From: Vitreoscilla filiformis
Lineage (GTDB): Bacteria > Pseudomonadota > Gammaproteobacteria > Burkholderiales > Burkholderiaceae_C
Direction: 5' to 3'
Assembly (NCBI RefSeq): GCF_002222655.1
Contig: NZ_CP022423.1
Location: 2,232,001 to 2,296,000 of the forward strand
DNA: 64,000 nt
In this document: positions 27,703 through 35,110 of the stretch, one piece after another
Position numbering within the stretch: position 1 is the first letter of the stretch
How the letters are laid out: every line of letters begins with the position of its first letter
The notes under the pieces: model-generated
What the model was told of the DNA's origin: nothing
The model's database searches: none
What the model saw: the letters and a program-made list of their open reading frames with translations, nothing else
Program-made: the position numbers and the translations under genes

Positions 27703-28303
27703 GCAACTTCGTTCCGTCAGAACGCAACTGACCGGTGGGTGAAATATGCCGGTACAGGGTCTGCCGAGTAATTCCGAGTTCTTGGCACAAATCGCCAACC
27801 TTGGTTTCCGGCTGACCCATCGCCGCCATTGCCAGGCGCAACTTGGCCGCCGTCATCTTGAAAGGCCGACCGCCTTTGCGGCCGCGTGCCCGTGCCGACG
27901 CCAAACCCGCCACGGTGCGCTCGGCAATCAGCTCGCGCTCGAACTCGGCCAATGCCGCGAAGATGCCAAAGACCAGCTTGCCGGCGGCGGTCGTGGTGTC
28001 GATGGCCGCGCCATGCCCGGTCAGCACCTTGAGGCCGATGCCGCGTCCGGTCAGGTCGTGCACGGTGTTGATGAGGTGCCGCAGGTCGCGCCCGAGGCGA
28101 TCCAGTTTCCACACGGCCAGCGTGTCGCCTGGCCGTAGCGCCTTGAGGCAGCTTACCAGACCGGGGCGATCCTCGCGTTTGCCGGATGCTTGATCCTCGT
28201 AGAGATGGTCCGGATCAACGCCGGCAGCAATCAGCGCGTCGCGCTGCAAGTCGGTCGCTTGAGAGCCGTCCGCTTTCGATACCCGCATATAGCCGATCAA
28301 CAT
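27689..28303 (-). CDS. tniR: Serine resolvase TniR
   Basis: The product has 204 residues with the resolvase/invertase catalytic domain. MLIGYMRVSKADGSQ carries the nucleophile serine at position 9, followed by the LDRLGRD and EFERELIAERT blocks. A C-terminal helix-turn-helix contains LCQELGITRQTLYRH. In tni transposons TniR resolves the cointegrate formed by replicative transposition at the adjacent res site. The gene looks complete. The res region lies between its start and tniQ. Confidence 0.95.
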   Translation of the reverse strand: MLIGYMRVSKADGSQATDLQRDALIAAGVDPDHLYEDQASGKREDRPGLVSCLKALRPGDTLAVWKLDRLGRDLRHLINTVHDLTGRGIGLKVLTGHGAAIDTTTAAGKLVFGIFAALAEFERELIAERTVAGLASARARGRKGGRPFKMTAAKLRLAMAAMGQPETKVGDLCQELGITRQTLYRHISPTGQLRSDGTKLLSKA

Positions 28304-28311
28304 TTTGCACC

Positions 28312-28363
28312 TGTCACATATACGTTCGATTATGTGACAGTGTGAGCCAGAAAGCTCTGGCCG
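28312..28363. promoter_or_regulatory. Probable res site of the tni transposon
   Basis: The 60-bp gap between tniR and tniQ contains TGTCACATA (28312-28320) and its inverse TATGTGACA (28331-28339), with a further TGTCAC-type half site extending into the end of tniQ. Such paired sites are where the resolvase binds and crosses over. The position matches known Tn5053-type elements. Confidence 0.7.
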
Positions 28364-29581
28364 TCAAAATTTGTCACTTAACCCGTAATTTTGTCTAAGA
28401 CATGCAAAGGGTTCATCAGGCTCATAATGTGACAGAAATTCCGGAGGGATGCCTTCCTCCGCGAAGGTGGCGCGCAACTGTTCCAAGGAAGCCGGGTCGC
28501 GCCGACCATAGGAAGCCAACGCGAACAGCGAGCGTGCCGTCTCGGGGTTGTGCCGCGCTTCAATGATGGCCTCGTCGATGGCCTGGACTGCACGCTGCCA
28601 GTGATTGATGGGTTCTGGCTTCGGCGCTTTCGTCGGTAGGCCGCTGGTGAACCCGGTTTGGGGCTCGGACCAGAATAGCTTTGCCTGCTCGCCTGGCGGG
28701 CTTATGTCCCTCACCTCAATCAAGTTGATTGCCGTTGCCGCCGCCTCCAGCATCTGCAATCGTACTGCCGGGTTCAGGGTTTCATACGGTCGCCACAGAC
28801 TTTGCCCAGCACGCAGCGGATGCCCGCAGCTTTCCCAGACTTGGCGGAGATACCCCGCGCAGGTTCCACACGCGGAAAGTGGGGTGTTCAGCTCATCGAG
28901 CAGCGTGCGTAGCAGCCGAAACCACAATCCGGCGTGGATGCGCCGGCGCGGCAGCTCCACATACCCCATGGTCAGCGCCTGCCAGGTGCGCCGGTCCATC
29001 GCCGCAATCGGGTCGCTGGCGGTGCGTGGGGCGGCATCGGCATTCTCCCAGCCGAGAAAACGCCCTGGCACGCCCCAATAGGATTCCAGCCAGCAGCCAT
29101 GCAGCGGGCAGCTCAGCATCAGGGGCAGCTTCCACACGAGCAGTACGGCTTGGTTCTCCGGATCGTTCAGGCAGAGCGGACAGGCGCGGTGTATCGGCTG
29201 GCTGGGGAGCCAGGCACGCCAGCTCGTGATGGATCGCGTCTTACGGCGGAGTCTTGGCAGCAGCACCGAGAGCTGAAACGCATAGGTTTCCAATGCGTCT
29301 GGAATCTGATCATCAAGGCTGTCCAGTAGCCAAGGCACCCAGCCGGCGAAGCTCATACTGCGCAGCCGGTCCAGCTCGATGCCGCTCCGTTGGGAAAGCA
29401 TCGCCAGCAGCGAGAGTGGTGGCACGGTGTCTAGGTCATCGACGTGGCCGTGACCAAGATCGTGCTCCAGTAGGTCGGGCACCTCCATGTGATAGCAAAG
29501 GGCCACGCGGTTGAGCCATGAGGACAGCGCCTCGCCTTCTTTCGGGGCGGGATGCAGCGGCCAGCGTGGTGCCGGCTTCAC
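28364..29581 (-). CDS. tniQ: Transposition protein TniQ
   Basis: The product has 405 residues from the GTG at 29581, whose bases overlap the tniB stop (ATGTGA). Earlier in-frame starts would run into tniB. The N-terminal TniQ domain has WPLHPAPKEGEALSSWLNRVA near the start, and a zinc-finger-like set CPLCLND...CPLHGC follows. TniQ-family proteins help target-site selection; relatives are used in CRISPR-associated transposons. The gene looks intact. Confidence 0.93.
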   Translation of the reverse strand: MKPAPRWPLHPAPKEGEALSSWLNRVALCYHMEVPDLLEHDLGHGHVDDLDTVPPLSLLAMLSQRSGIELDRLRSMSFAGWVPWLLDSLDDQIPDALETYAFQLSVLLPRLRRKTRSITSWRAWLPSQPIHRACPLCLNDPENQAVLLVWKLPLMLSCPLHGCWLESYWGVPGRFLGWENADAAPRTASDPIAAMDRRTWQALTMGYVELPRRRIHAGLWFRLLRTLLDELNTPLSACGTCAGYLRQVWESCGHPLRAGQSLWRPYETLNPAVRLQMLEAAATAINLIEVRDISPPGEQAKLFWSEPQTGFTSGLPTKAPKPEPINHWQRAVQAIDEAIIEARHNPETARSLFALASYGRRDPASLEQLRATFAEEGIPPEFLSHYEPDEPFACLRQNYGLSDKF

Positions 29582-30486
29582 ATCAATTCCCGCTCGAACT
29601 GGCGTCGCCGCTCGCTGGGGCCGGTGTAATCGGCCATGCTGAGCGTGCGGTGGTTGATCGCTTCCTCGCCGCTCTCCACGGCGGCAATGGCCGCCGCCAT
29701 CAGCAGGTGCGCCAGCTCGCCGATGGTGCCCTCGCTGCGCGCGAGCAGGTAACGGGCCATGTCCGCCGTGGCAATCGGCGAGGATCGCCGCAGCGGGAGC
29801 GAGGCGGCGAAGCTGGCCAGCAGCGAACAGCAATCGTCGTTGTCCTCCCACACCGGCAGCATCATCGGCTCGAAGCGGTTTTCCAACTGGTCATCCGAAC
29901 GGATCGCCAGGTAGGCGTCGCGCGTGCCGACCCCGACCAGCGGGATGCGCAACTCGTTGCCGAGGAAACGCAGCAGGTTGAGAAATTCCCGACGGTTGAC
30001 GCTGTTGCCGGCCAGGACGTTGTGCAGCTCGTCGATGACCAGCATGCGCACCCCGACCTTGCGAAGCAGTGCCAGCGCCAGTTGCTCCATTTCCGGCAAC
30101 CGTGGGCGCGGACGCAGTGGCGCACCCATCGCGGCGAGCAGCGCGACATAGAAGCGCATCACCGACGGTTCGGACGGCATCTGCACGACCAGCACCGGGA
30201 TGTGTTCCTGGTCGGCGTCAGAACTGGCCGGATGCGTGCGCCGGAACTTTTCGATGATCATCGACTTGCCGTTGTTGGTCGGGCCAACCAGCAGCAAGTT
30301 GGGCATGCGTTGTTTGTTCGGCCACGCATACAGCGTTTCCAGCCTGTTCAACGCTTCGACCGCGCGGGGGTAGCCAATCCAGCGGTCGGCGCGGATACGC
30401 TGCACGCGCTCGTCCGCTGGCAGACGGGCCAGACCCTGCGCCGCCGGCAGCAGGTGAGACAGGTCGATAATGGGATATTCGTCCAC
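29578..30486 (-). CDS. tniB: Transposition ATPase TniB
   Basis: I place the start at the GTG at 30486 (reading VDEYPIIDLSHLL), giving 302 residues, the usual TniB length. It is an AAA+ ATPase related to TnsC and IstB: Walker A VGPTNNGKSMIIEKF, Walker B MLVIDELHNVL and the sensor segment LVGVGTRDAY. It would load on DNA and activate TniA. In this sequence the frame is artificially continuous with that of tniA because of an extra base at the end of tniA, so the two appear fused; I regard them as separate genes. Confidence 0.9.
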   Translation of the reverse strand: MDEYPIIDLSHLLPAAQGLARLPADERVQRIRADRWIGYPRAVEALNRLETLYAWPNKQRMPNLLLVGPTNNGKSMIIEKFRRTHPASSDADQEHIPVLVVQMPSEPSVMRFYVALLAAMGAPLRPRPRLPEMEQLALALLRKVGVRMLVIDELHNVLAGNSVNRREFLNLLRFLGNELRIPLVGVGTRDAYLAIRSDDQLENRFEPMMLPVWEDNDDCCSLLASFAASLPLRRSSPIATADMARYLLARSEGTIGELAHLLMAAAIAAVESGEEAINHRTLSMADYTGPSERRRQFERELM

Positions 30487-30488
30487 GG

Positions 30489-32172
30489 CTACCACTCCTC
30501 GATCTGGGTCGAACGGTTTGGCCGGCGGCAGGTTGTCGGCCTGCGGGTCGGTAATGTCCGTTCCCGGCGGAACGGGCTTGTCCGGCCGAGCGGATGCTTT
30601 GAGGTGTTGCCGACGATCCGCGTCACGCCGAGCCTTGCGTGTGGCCTTCTGCGCGGTGGTCACGATCTCGCGCATCTGGCCGATCATGCGGAACAGCACC
30701 GACTCATCCACCTGTTCGCGCCCTTGCTGCCGCAATTTCGCCAATGCTTGGCGTTGCTCCCAGAGGGTGACAGCCGGGTGCGACAAGGTACGGTAGGGGA
30801 TTTCCAAGGTTAGTGCTGACCCTCCGGTTCCAGCACCCAGATACGGCTGATGTCGCGCGGGTCGCGCCGGATCAGGAAAGAGGGCTGGCGGTCGCGCCGT
30901 GCGATCCAAGGTTTGAGCGCGTCGGCGTAGTAGTGGATGTGGTCGATGACGAAAGCCGGTGCGGGTCAGCGTGCGGCGGAGGATGGGCAGAAAATCGACC
31001 AGGAAAGCCGTGGCGCGGGTAACGACTGCTGGCACACCGATGCGCGCCACAGCCTCGGCCCAGCGCGCGGCCGGCGGCTGAAGCAGGCCGTTGTGCACGG
31101 AGCCGTGATAGGTGCCGACTGCCAGTGCGAGCCAGCGCTCCAGCTCGCGCAGTGTCAGGGCGGCCATCTTCTCGGAGTCGTACTCCCCGCGTTGGTCGGG
31201 ATTGGAGAAGGTCGTTCCAGGCAGTTCGTCGTGGATCATCTGCATCGCCGTGCCGATGATCCGCTCCACGATGCCACCGTAGTGCGGCTGCCCGAGCGGA
31301 CGATAGTCCAGCCGGATGCCATGCTGCTCGCAGCCCCGGCGCAGGGCCTCGCTCTTGAATTCGGCCGCGTTGTCCAGGTAGAGCAACATGGGCTTGCCGC
31401 TCATCGGCCAGTCCATTTCCACGTCCAACCCTTCCAGCCAAGGGCGCTTGTCGCAGGCGACATGCGCGAGGCAAAGGCCGACCGAGACGGCGGACGGCGC
31501 TTCCAACGTGACCACCATGCCGAGCACACAGCGGGTGAACACGTCGATGGCGATGGTGAGGTACGGACGGCCGATCGGTTGCCGGTCGCGCTCGTCCACC
31601 ACGATCAGGTCGATGACCGTGTGGTCGATCTGCACCTGCTCAAGCGGCGCAGTCACGGCGGGAGGCACGCCGCCGGCACCTTGGAGGTCTCGGGACGCAT
31701 CCTGGCCTTCCCGGCGGCGAGTGACTTTGCGCGGATCGAGGCCGGCGATCCGCAACGCCACAGTGTTGCGCGCCGGCACCCGCAGCTTCTGCGCTTTGCA
31801 AGCCTGCGCGACCTCGCGGTGGAACGCCGCCAGGCTGCGCTTCTGTTTGGTCAGAAACCGCTTTTGCAGCAGGTCGCGGATGATGCGTTCGATCGGCTCC
31901 GGCAAGCGGCCCTTACCTTTGCCGCCGCTCGACTGCCCAAGAACCAGGTCAGTGACCAGCCCCGAGCCTTGCCGGGCACGGCGGATCAGGATGTAGACCT
32001 GCCGCCGGGACAGACCCAGTACCTGGGCTGCCGCGTCGGCCGCTTCATGCCCTACCGTCTCCGACTGTGCCAGCGGCCCGATGATCTCCGCGCGACGGCG
32101 CGCACGCTCCCATGCCTGATCTGGCAGGGTGGCAACGCCGTGCTCGGTAATCGGTGTGGTATCGGTCGCCAT
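30489..32172 (-). pseudogene. tniA: Transposase TniA, with compensating frameshifts and a lost stop codon
   Basis: The ATG at 32172 follows a GAGGTGAGC ribosome-binding site and gives the family start MATDTTPITEHGVATLP. The DDE integrase core is readable: VQIDHTVIDLIVV, LYLDNAAEFKS and the final glutamate in GGIVERIIG. From about 30953 to 30812 the frame encodes unnatural RRRAQTLDRTARPP-type sequence, while the neighbouring frame gives a sensible continuation (VIDHIHYYADALKPWIARRD). This indicates one extra base near 30953 and one missing near 30812. A further extra base near 30506 removes the stop (the other frame would end QIEEW and TAG at 30489). About 50 residues are scrambled, so activity is unlikely unless these are read errors. 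Confidence 0.85.
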
Positions 32173-32285
32173 GCTCACCTCGCTTTGGTGCACACGAGTA
32201 TTGAGCATAGTCGAGATCGGTGCGGATGACTTCTGATATTACGCCGTCAGGAGTGGCCTGCACACTTGGCGTCACGCCCCGTCAG

Positions 32286-32313
32286 TTGGTGCAGTCGTCT
32301 TCTGAAAATGACA
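32286..32313 (-). repeat. Right terminal inverted repeat of the tni transposon
   Basis: Read on the minus strand, this begins TGTCATTTTCAGAAGACGAC and continues TGCACCAA, matching the left end at 27 of 28 positions. The outside neighbour is the second CCTGA copy. Confidence 0.95.
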
Positions 32314-32402
32314 CCTGAGATGACCCCCACCACAATGGCCAAGCGTGAGCCCAGCCGTTGCAGGTTGTTCATCAGGGGAGAGGATTCTTCGGTGTTGTTC
32401 AT
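32314..32402 (-). pseudogene. 5' part of the split membrane-anchored protein gene
   Basis: An ATG at 32402 opens MNNTEESSPLMNNLQRLGSR, then a hydrophobic helix LAIVVGVISG, where the transposon interrupts. The frame continues in the fragment ending at 21253 as LSTVGGAAWSLLEFA. Combined length without the transposon and one target copy is 615 nt, exactly 205 codons. The intact protein would be a 204-residue single-pass inner-membrane protein with a cytoplasmic or periplasmic helical domain. It lies 104 bp downstream of pabBC on the same strand; that 104-bp gap shows nothing else. Confidence 0.85.
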
Positions 32403-32506
32403 CTTGCGACTTGGGTGTCAAGGGTGGGTGAAAAGCGCCCATTGTGGGCGCCAGCTCCCTCTGCGCACGTCCTGGGAAATGCGCGCTTGACAGTCTTCGC
32501 CGTCGC

Positions 32507-34396
32507 TTAACCGATCACATCCGGGCACCAGCGCGCAGGCAGGGCGCCGCGCAAAGCATTGCTGACACGCAGGTCTTGCGCTTGGGCCAAATCCGCTCGG
32601 GTCAGGCGGCGTTCTTCAGCGGGGGGATGGGCCAGCAGTTCGGCACGCATCACCCCTGGCAGGGCGCCACGGCTCACCGGTGGGGTGTACCAACGGCCCG
32701 CCAGTTGCACCCACACCGTGCTGCGGCCTCCTTCGATCAGTTCATCGGCTTCATCGAAAAACAGCAGGTCGAACACGCCCAGGTGCTCGGCTTCGTGTAC
32801 CGCTGCGTCATAGTGCGCCCGCAAGGTGGTTTTGTGGGCCGACAGCGCATGCGCCCCCGGTAAGCGCAGGCGGGCCTGGCCCAGCCGCACCCGGCCATCG
32901 GGTGTCGGTGGAAGCGGTGGCAGCGGTGTGCAGGTGAGAGCGATCCGACCATCAAAAGCCAGCGTCAACCGCACGCGGCCCGTTTGGCCCACTGCTCGGC
33001 AAGCTGCGGCAGCGGTTTGGACACGCTGCCACAACCCAGTGGCATCCTCCGCCTCTCCCAAAGGCCAGCCCAGCACGTTGGCACTGTGTCGCAACCGTTC
33101 CAAGTGCCTGGCCCAGAGCACCACCTGGCCATCGGGCTCCACACGCAAGGTTTCAATCAGCATGAAACCCGGATCGCAAGCCCGCACGAAGCGCGTTTTC
33201 CAATGGGTTTCCTCCCATTCGGTGGCGCTCACGCTGTCCAGCACGATACCACCGCCCACACCCCAGCGCACCGGGCTGGGCGCGTGCGTCCAACCGGGGG
33301 CCGGTTCGGTGAGTGTCAGTGTGCGAATCGCCACGGACAGGCACAGGTCGGGCAGCCGCCCCGTAGCCGGTGCCTCGCCGGGGGCGTCCACCCAACCGAT
33401 GGCGCCGCAGTACAGGCCACGTGGTTCGGTTTCAAGCTGCTGGATCAAGCGCATGGTTTCGCGCTTGGGCGCCCCGGTGATCGAACCGCATGGGAACGTG
33501 GCCCGCAGCAAGGCCGGGACATCGACCGTCGGCAAAGGCCGGGCGGTGATGGTGGAAGTCATCTGAAACACCGTCGGCAGGGTCTGCACTTCGAACAATG
33601 CCGGTACCCGCACCGAGCCGGTTTCTGCGATGCGCCCCAGATCGTTGCGCAGCAAGTCCACGATCATGAGGTTTTCGGCGCGGTTTTTGGGGTCACGCGC
33701 CAGGGTTTGGGCTTGGGTGGCGTCCTGCTGCGGATCCGGCAGGCGTGGCGCTGTGCCCTTCATCGGCTGGGCTTCAATGTGACCCGCTTGCACCCGCACG
33801 AACAACTCAGGGGAGCAAGACAGCACCCAGCGCCGGTTCCCTGTTGCGTCGCGGTCGGGCAGGGCCACCAAGGCGCCAAACGCCACCGGCTGGGTGGCGC
33901 GCAAGCGGCGGTACAGCGCCACCGGCGGGCCCACCAACGTGCCGTTCCAGGGATAGGTGAAGTTCACCTGGTAGGTGCGCCCTTGGCGAATGGCTTCTTG
34001 AATCGCTTCGATCGCGTGGGCGTGCTGGTGGGGCGTCAGCGCCGGATGGGCGCCAACCACACCCGCTGGCGCAGGCTCGGGCCGACCCTCGCGCTCGGCC
34101 AGCCATTGCGCGACGCCGTCGGCATTCAATCGCACGCAGTGGCGAAACAGCAGCACCCGCAGCGCCGCTGGCGGGGCGGCGGCGGGCTCGTTGTTCAGCG
34201 GCAAGCCCCATTCGTAGTCGATCAACAGCAGGGCGTGCAGCCCGGCGCGCTGGTCGACTTCGACAGCACGCCAGACTTCACCCAACGTCGCCGGATCGGT
34301 ACAGCGATGTTCTCGCACCCAGCCGGTGTACAGGCGGCTGCGGGGTTTGGTGGCGGGGGCGAGGGCGTCGTCCAGCAGAGCGAAAACGTCGCTCAT
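32507..34396 (-). CDS. pabBC: Fused aminodeoxychorismate synthase component I / aminodeoxychorismate lyase
   Basis: The product has 629 residues from the ATG at 34396, which overlaps the dedA stop by ATGA. The N-terminal ~390 residues are the chorismate-binding PabB domain: CSPELFVRV, AQPMKGTAPR, NLMIVDLLRNDLGRIAETG and PCGSITGAPKRETMRLI. After MLIETLRVEPDG near residue 410 comes a PabC-type class IV PLP lyase with its lysine in the HKTTLRAHYD region. The fused enzyme would convert chorismate plus ammonia to p-aminobenzoate for folate. A PabA glutaminase must lie elsewhere. Confidence 0.92.
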   Translation of the reverse strand: MSDVFALLDDALAPATKPRSRLYTGWVREHRCTDPATLGEVWRAVEVDQRAGLHALLLIDYEWGLPLNNEPAAAPPAALRVLLFRHCVRLNADGVAQWLAEREGRPEPAPAGVVGAHPALTPHQHAHAIEAIQEAIRQGRTYQVNFTYPWNGTLVGPPVALYRRLRATQPVAFGALVALPDRDATGNRRWVLSCSPELFVRVQAGHIEAQPMKGTAPRLPDPQQDATQAQTLARDPKNRAENLMIVDLLRNDLGRIAETGSVRVPALFEVQTLPTVFQMTSTITARPLPTVDVPALLRATFPCGSITGAPKRETMRLIQQLETEPRGLYCGAIGWVDAPGEAPATGRLPDLCLSVAIRTLTLTEPAPGWTHAPSPVRWGVGGGIVLDSVSATEWEETHWKTRFVRACDPGFMLIETLRVEPDGQVVLWARHLERLRHSANVLGWPLGEAEDATGLWQRVQTAAAACRAVGQTGRVRLTLAFDGRIALTCTPLPPLPPTPDGRVRLGQARLRLPGAHALSAHKTTLRAHYDAAVHEAEHLGVFDLLFFDEADELIEGGRSTVWVQLAGRWYTPPVSRGALPGVMRAELLAHPPAEERRLTRADLAQAQDLRVSNALRGALPARWCPDVIG

Positions 34397-35058
34397 GGGG
34401 TTGGCGGCGGCGGGGTGGCTTCGGTGCGTCGGCCACCGCGCCAGGCCCCGTACAGCGCCAACAAGCCCGGCACCAGAATCAGCGCCCAGATGATTTTTTC
34501 CAAGTTTTGCTTCACCCACGGCACATTGCCGAACAGGTAGCCGGCGGTGGTCAAGCTGCACACCCACAGCAGGCCACCCGTCACGTCATAGAACGTGAAC
34601 TTGCGGCGCGTCATGTGCGCCACACCAGCGACGAAGGGCGCAAATGTCCGCACAAACGGCATGAAACGCGCCATCACCAACGTGATGCCGCCGTAGCGTT
34701 CGTAAAACGCATGGGCTTGCAAAAACGCCTGGCGGTTGAAGAAGCGCGATTGCTCCCACTGAAACACCCGAGGCCCAAAGTAACGTCCCAGGGCATAGTT
34801 GGTTTGATTCCCCGCAATGGCCGCCGTGACCAGCAGGCCCATGGTCAGCCCGAGATCCATCTGTCCGGCCCCGCACATGGCGCCGACGATGAACAGCAGC
34901 GAGTCCCCCGGCAAAAAGGGCATGACCACCAACCCGGTTTCGACAAAGATGATGAGAAACAGCAACCCGTACACCCAGGGGCCGTAGGCGGCAACAAACT
35001 GGGCCAGGTACTGATCGACGTGGAGCACGAAGTCCACCAGCAAGGAGAGGATGTCCAT
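34393..35058 (-). CDS. DedA-family inner-membrane protein
   Basis: The product has 221 residues with about five hydrophobic segments. Family hallmarks are FVETGLVVMPFLPGDSLLF (membrane-embedded motif with the E and D) and the re-entrant MARFMPFVRTFAPFVAG block with conserved arginines. DedA/YqjA-type proteins act as undecaprenyl-phosphate or phospholipid transporters and depend on proton motive force. The gene heads the dedA-pabBC operon and is divergent from mutL across a 52-bp gap that must hold both promoters. Confidence 0.92.
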   Translation of the reverse strand: MDILSLLVDFVLHVDQYLAQFVAAYGPWVYGLLFLIIFVETGLVVMPFLPGDSLLFIVGAMCGAGQMDLGLTMGLLVTAAIAGNQTNYALGRYFGPRVFQWEQSRFFNRQAFLQAHAFYERYGGITLVMARFMPFVRTFAPFVAGVAHMTRRKFTFYDVTGGLLWVCSLTTAGYLFGNVPWVKQNLEKIIWALILVPGLLALYGAWRGGRRTEATPPPPTP

Positions 35059-35110
35059 GGGCTGCGATTATCGAGGGGCGCGAGTCTGGCCCCTTTCTTA
35101 CAATCCGGCG

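Larger units (their letters stand above)
21784..32313. mobile_element. Tn5053/Tn402-family transposon, 10,530 bp, with efflux-cytochrome cargo
   Basis: The ends are inverted copies over 28 bp with one mismatch, beginning TGTCATTTTCAGAAGACGAC, the known terminal sequence of the tni transposons. The flanking 5 bp are CCTGA on both sides (21779-21783 and 32314-32318), a perfect target-site duplication. The right half carries tniA, tniB, tniQ and the resolvase tniR with its res region. The left half carries a TetR-regulated MFP/ABC/cytochrome c/outer-membrane-factor operon transcribed toward tniR. Mercury-resistance genes or an integron, the usual passengers of this family, are absent. Several genes carry single-base indels. 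Transposition ability is doubtful because tniA is frameshifted. Confidence 0.95.

Noticed and set aside
29578..32208. An apparent 876-residue TniA-TniB fusion transposase
   Set aside because: The joined frame depends on an extra base near 30506 that removes the tniA stop, and it includes about 50 residues of wrong-frame sequence. TniB has its own GTG start giving the normal 302 residues.
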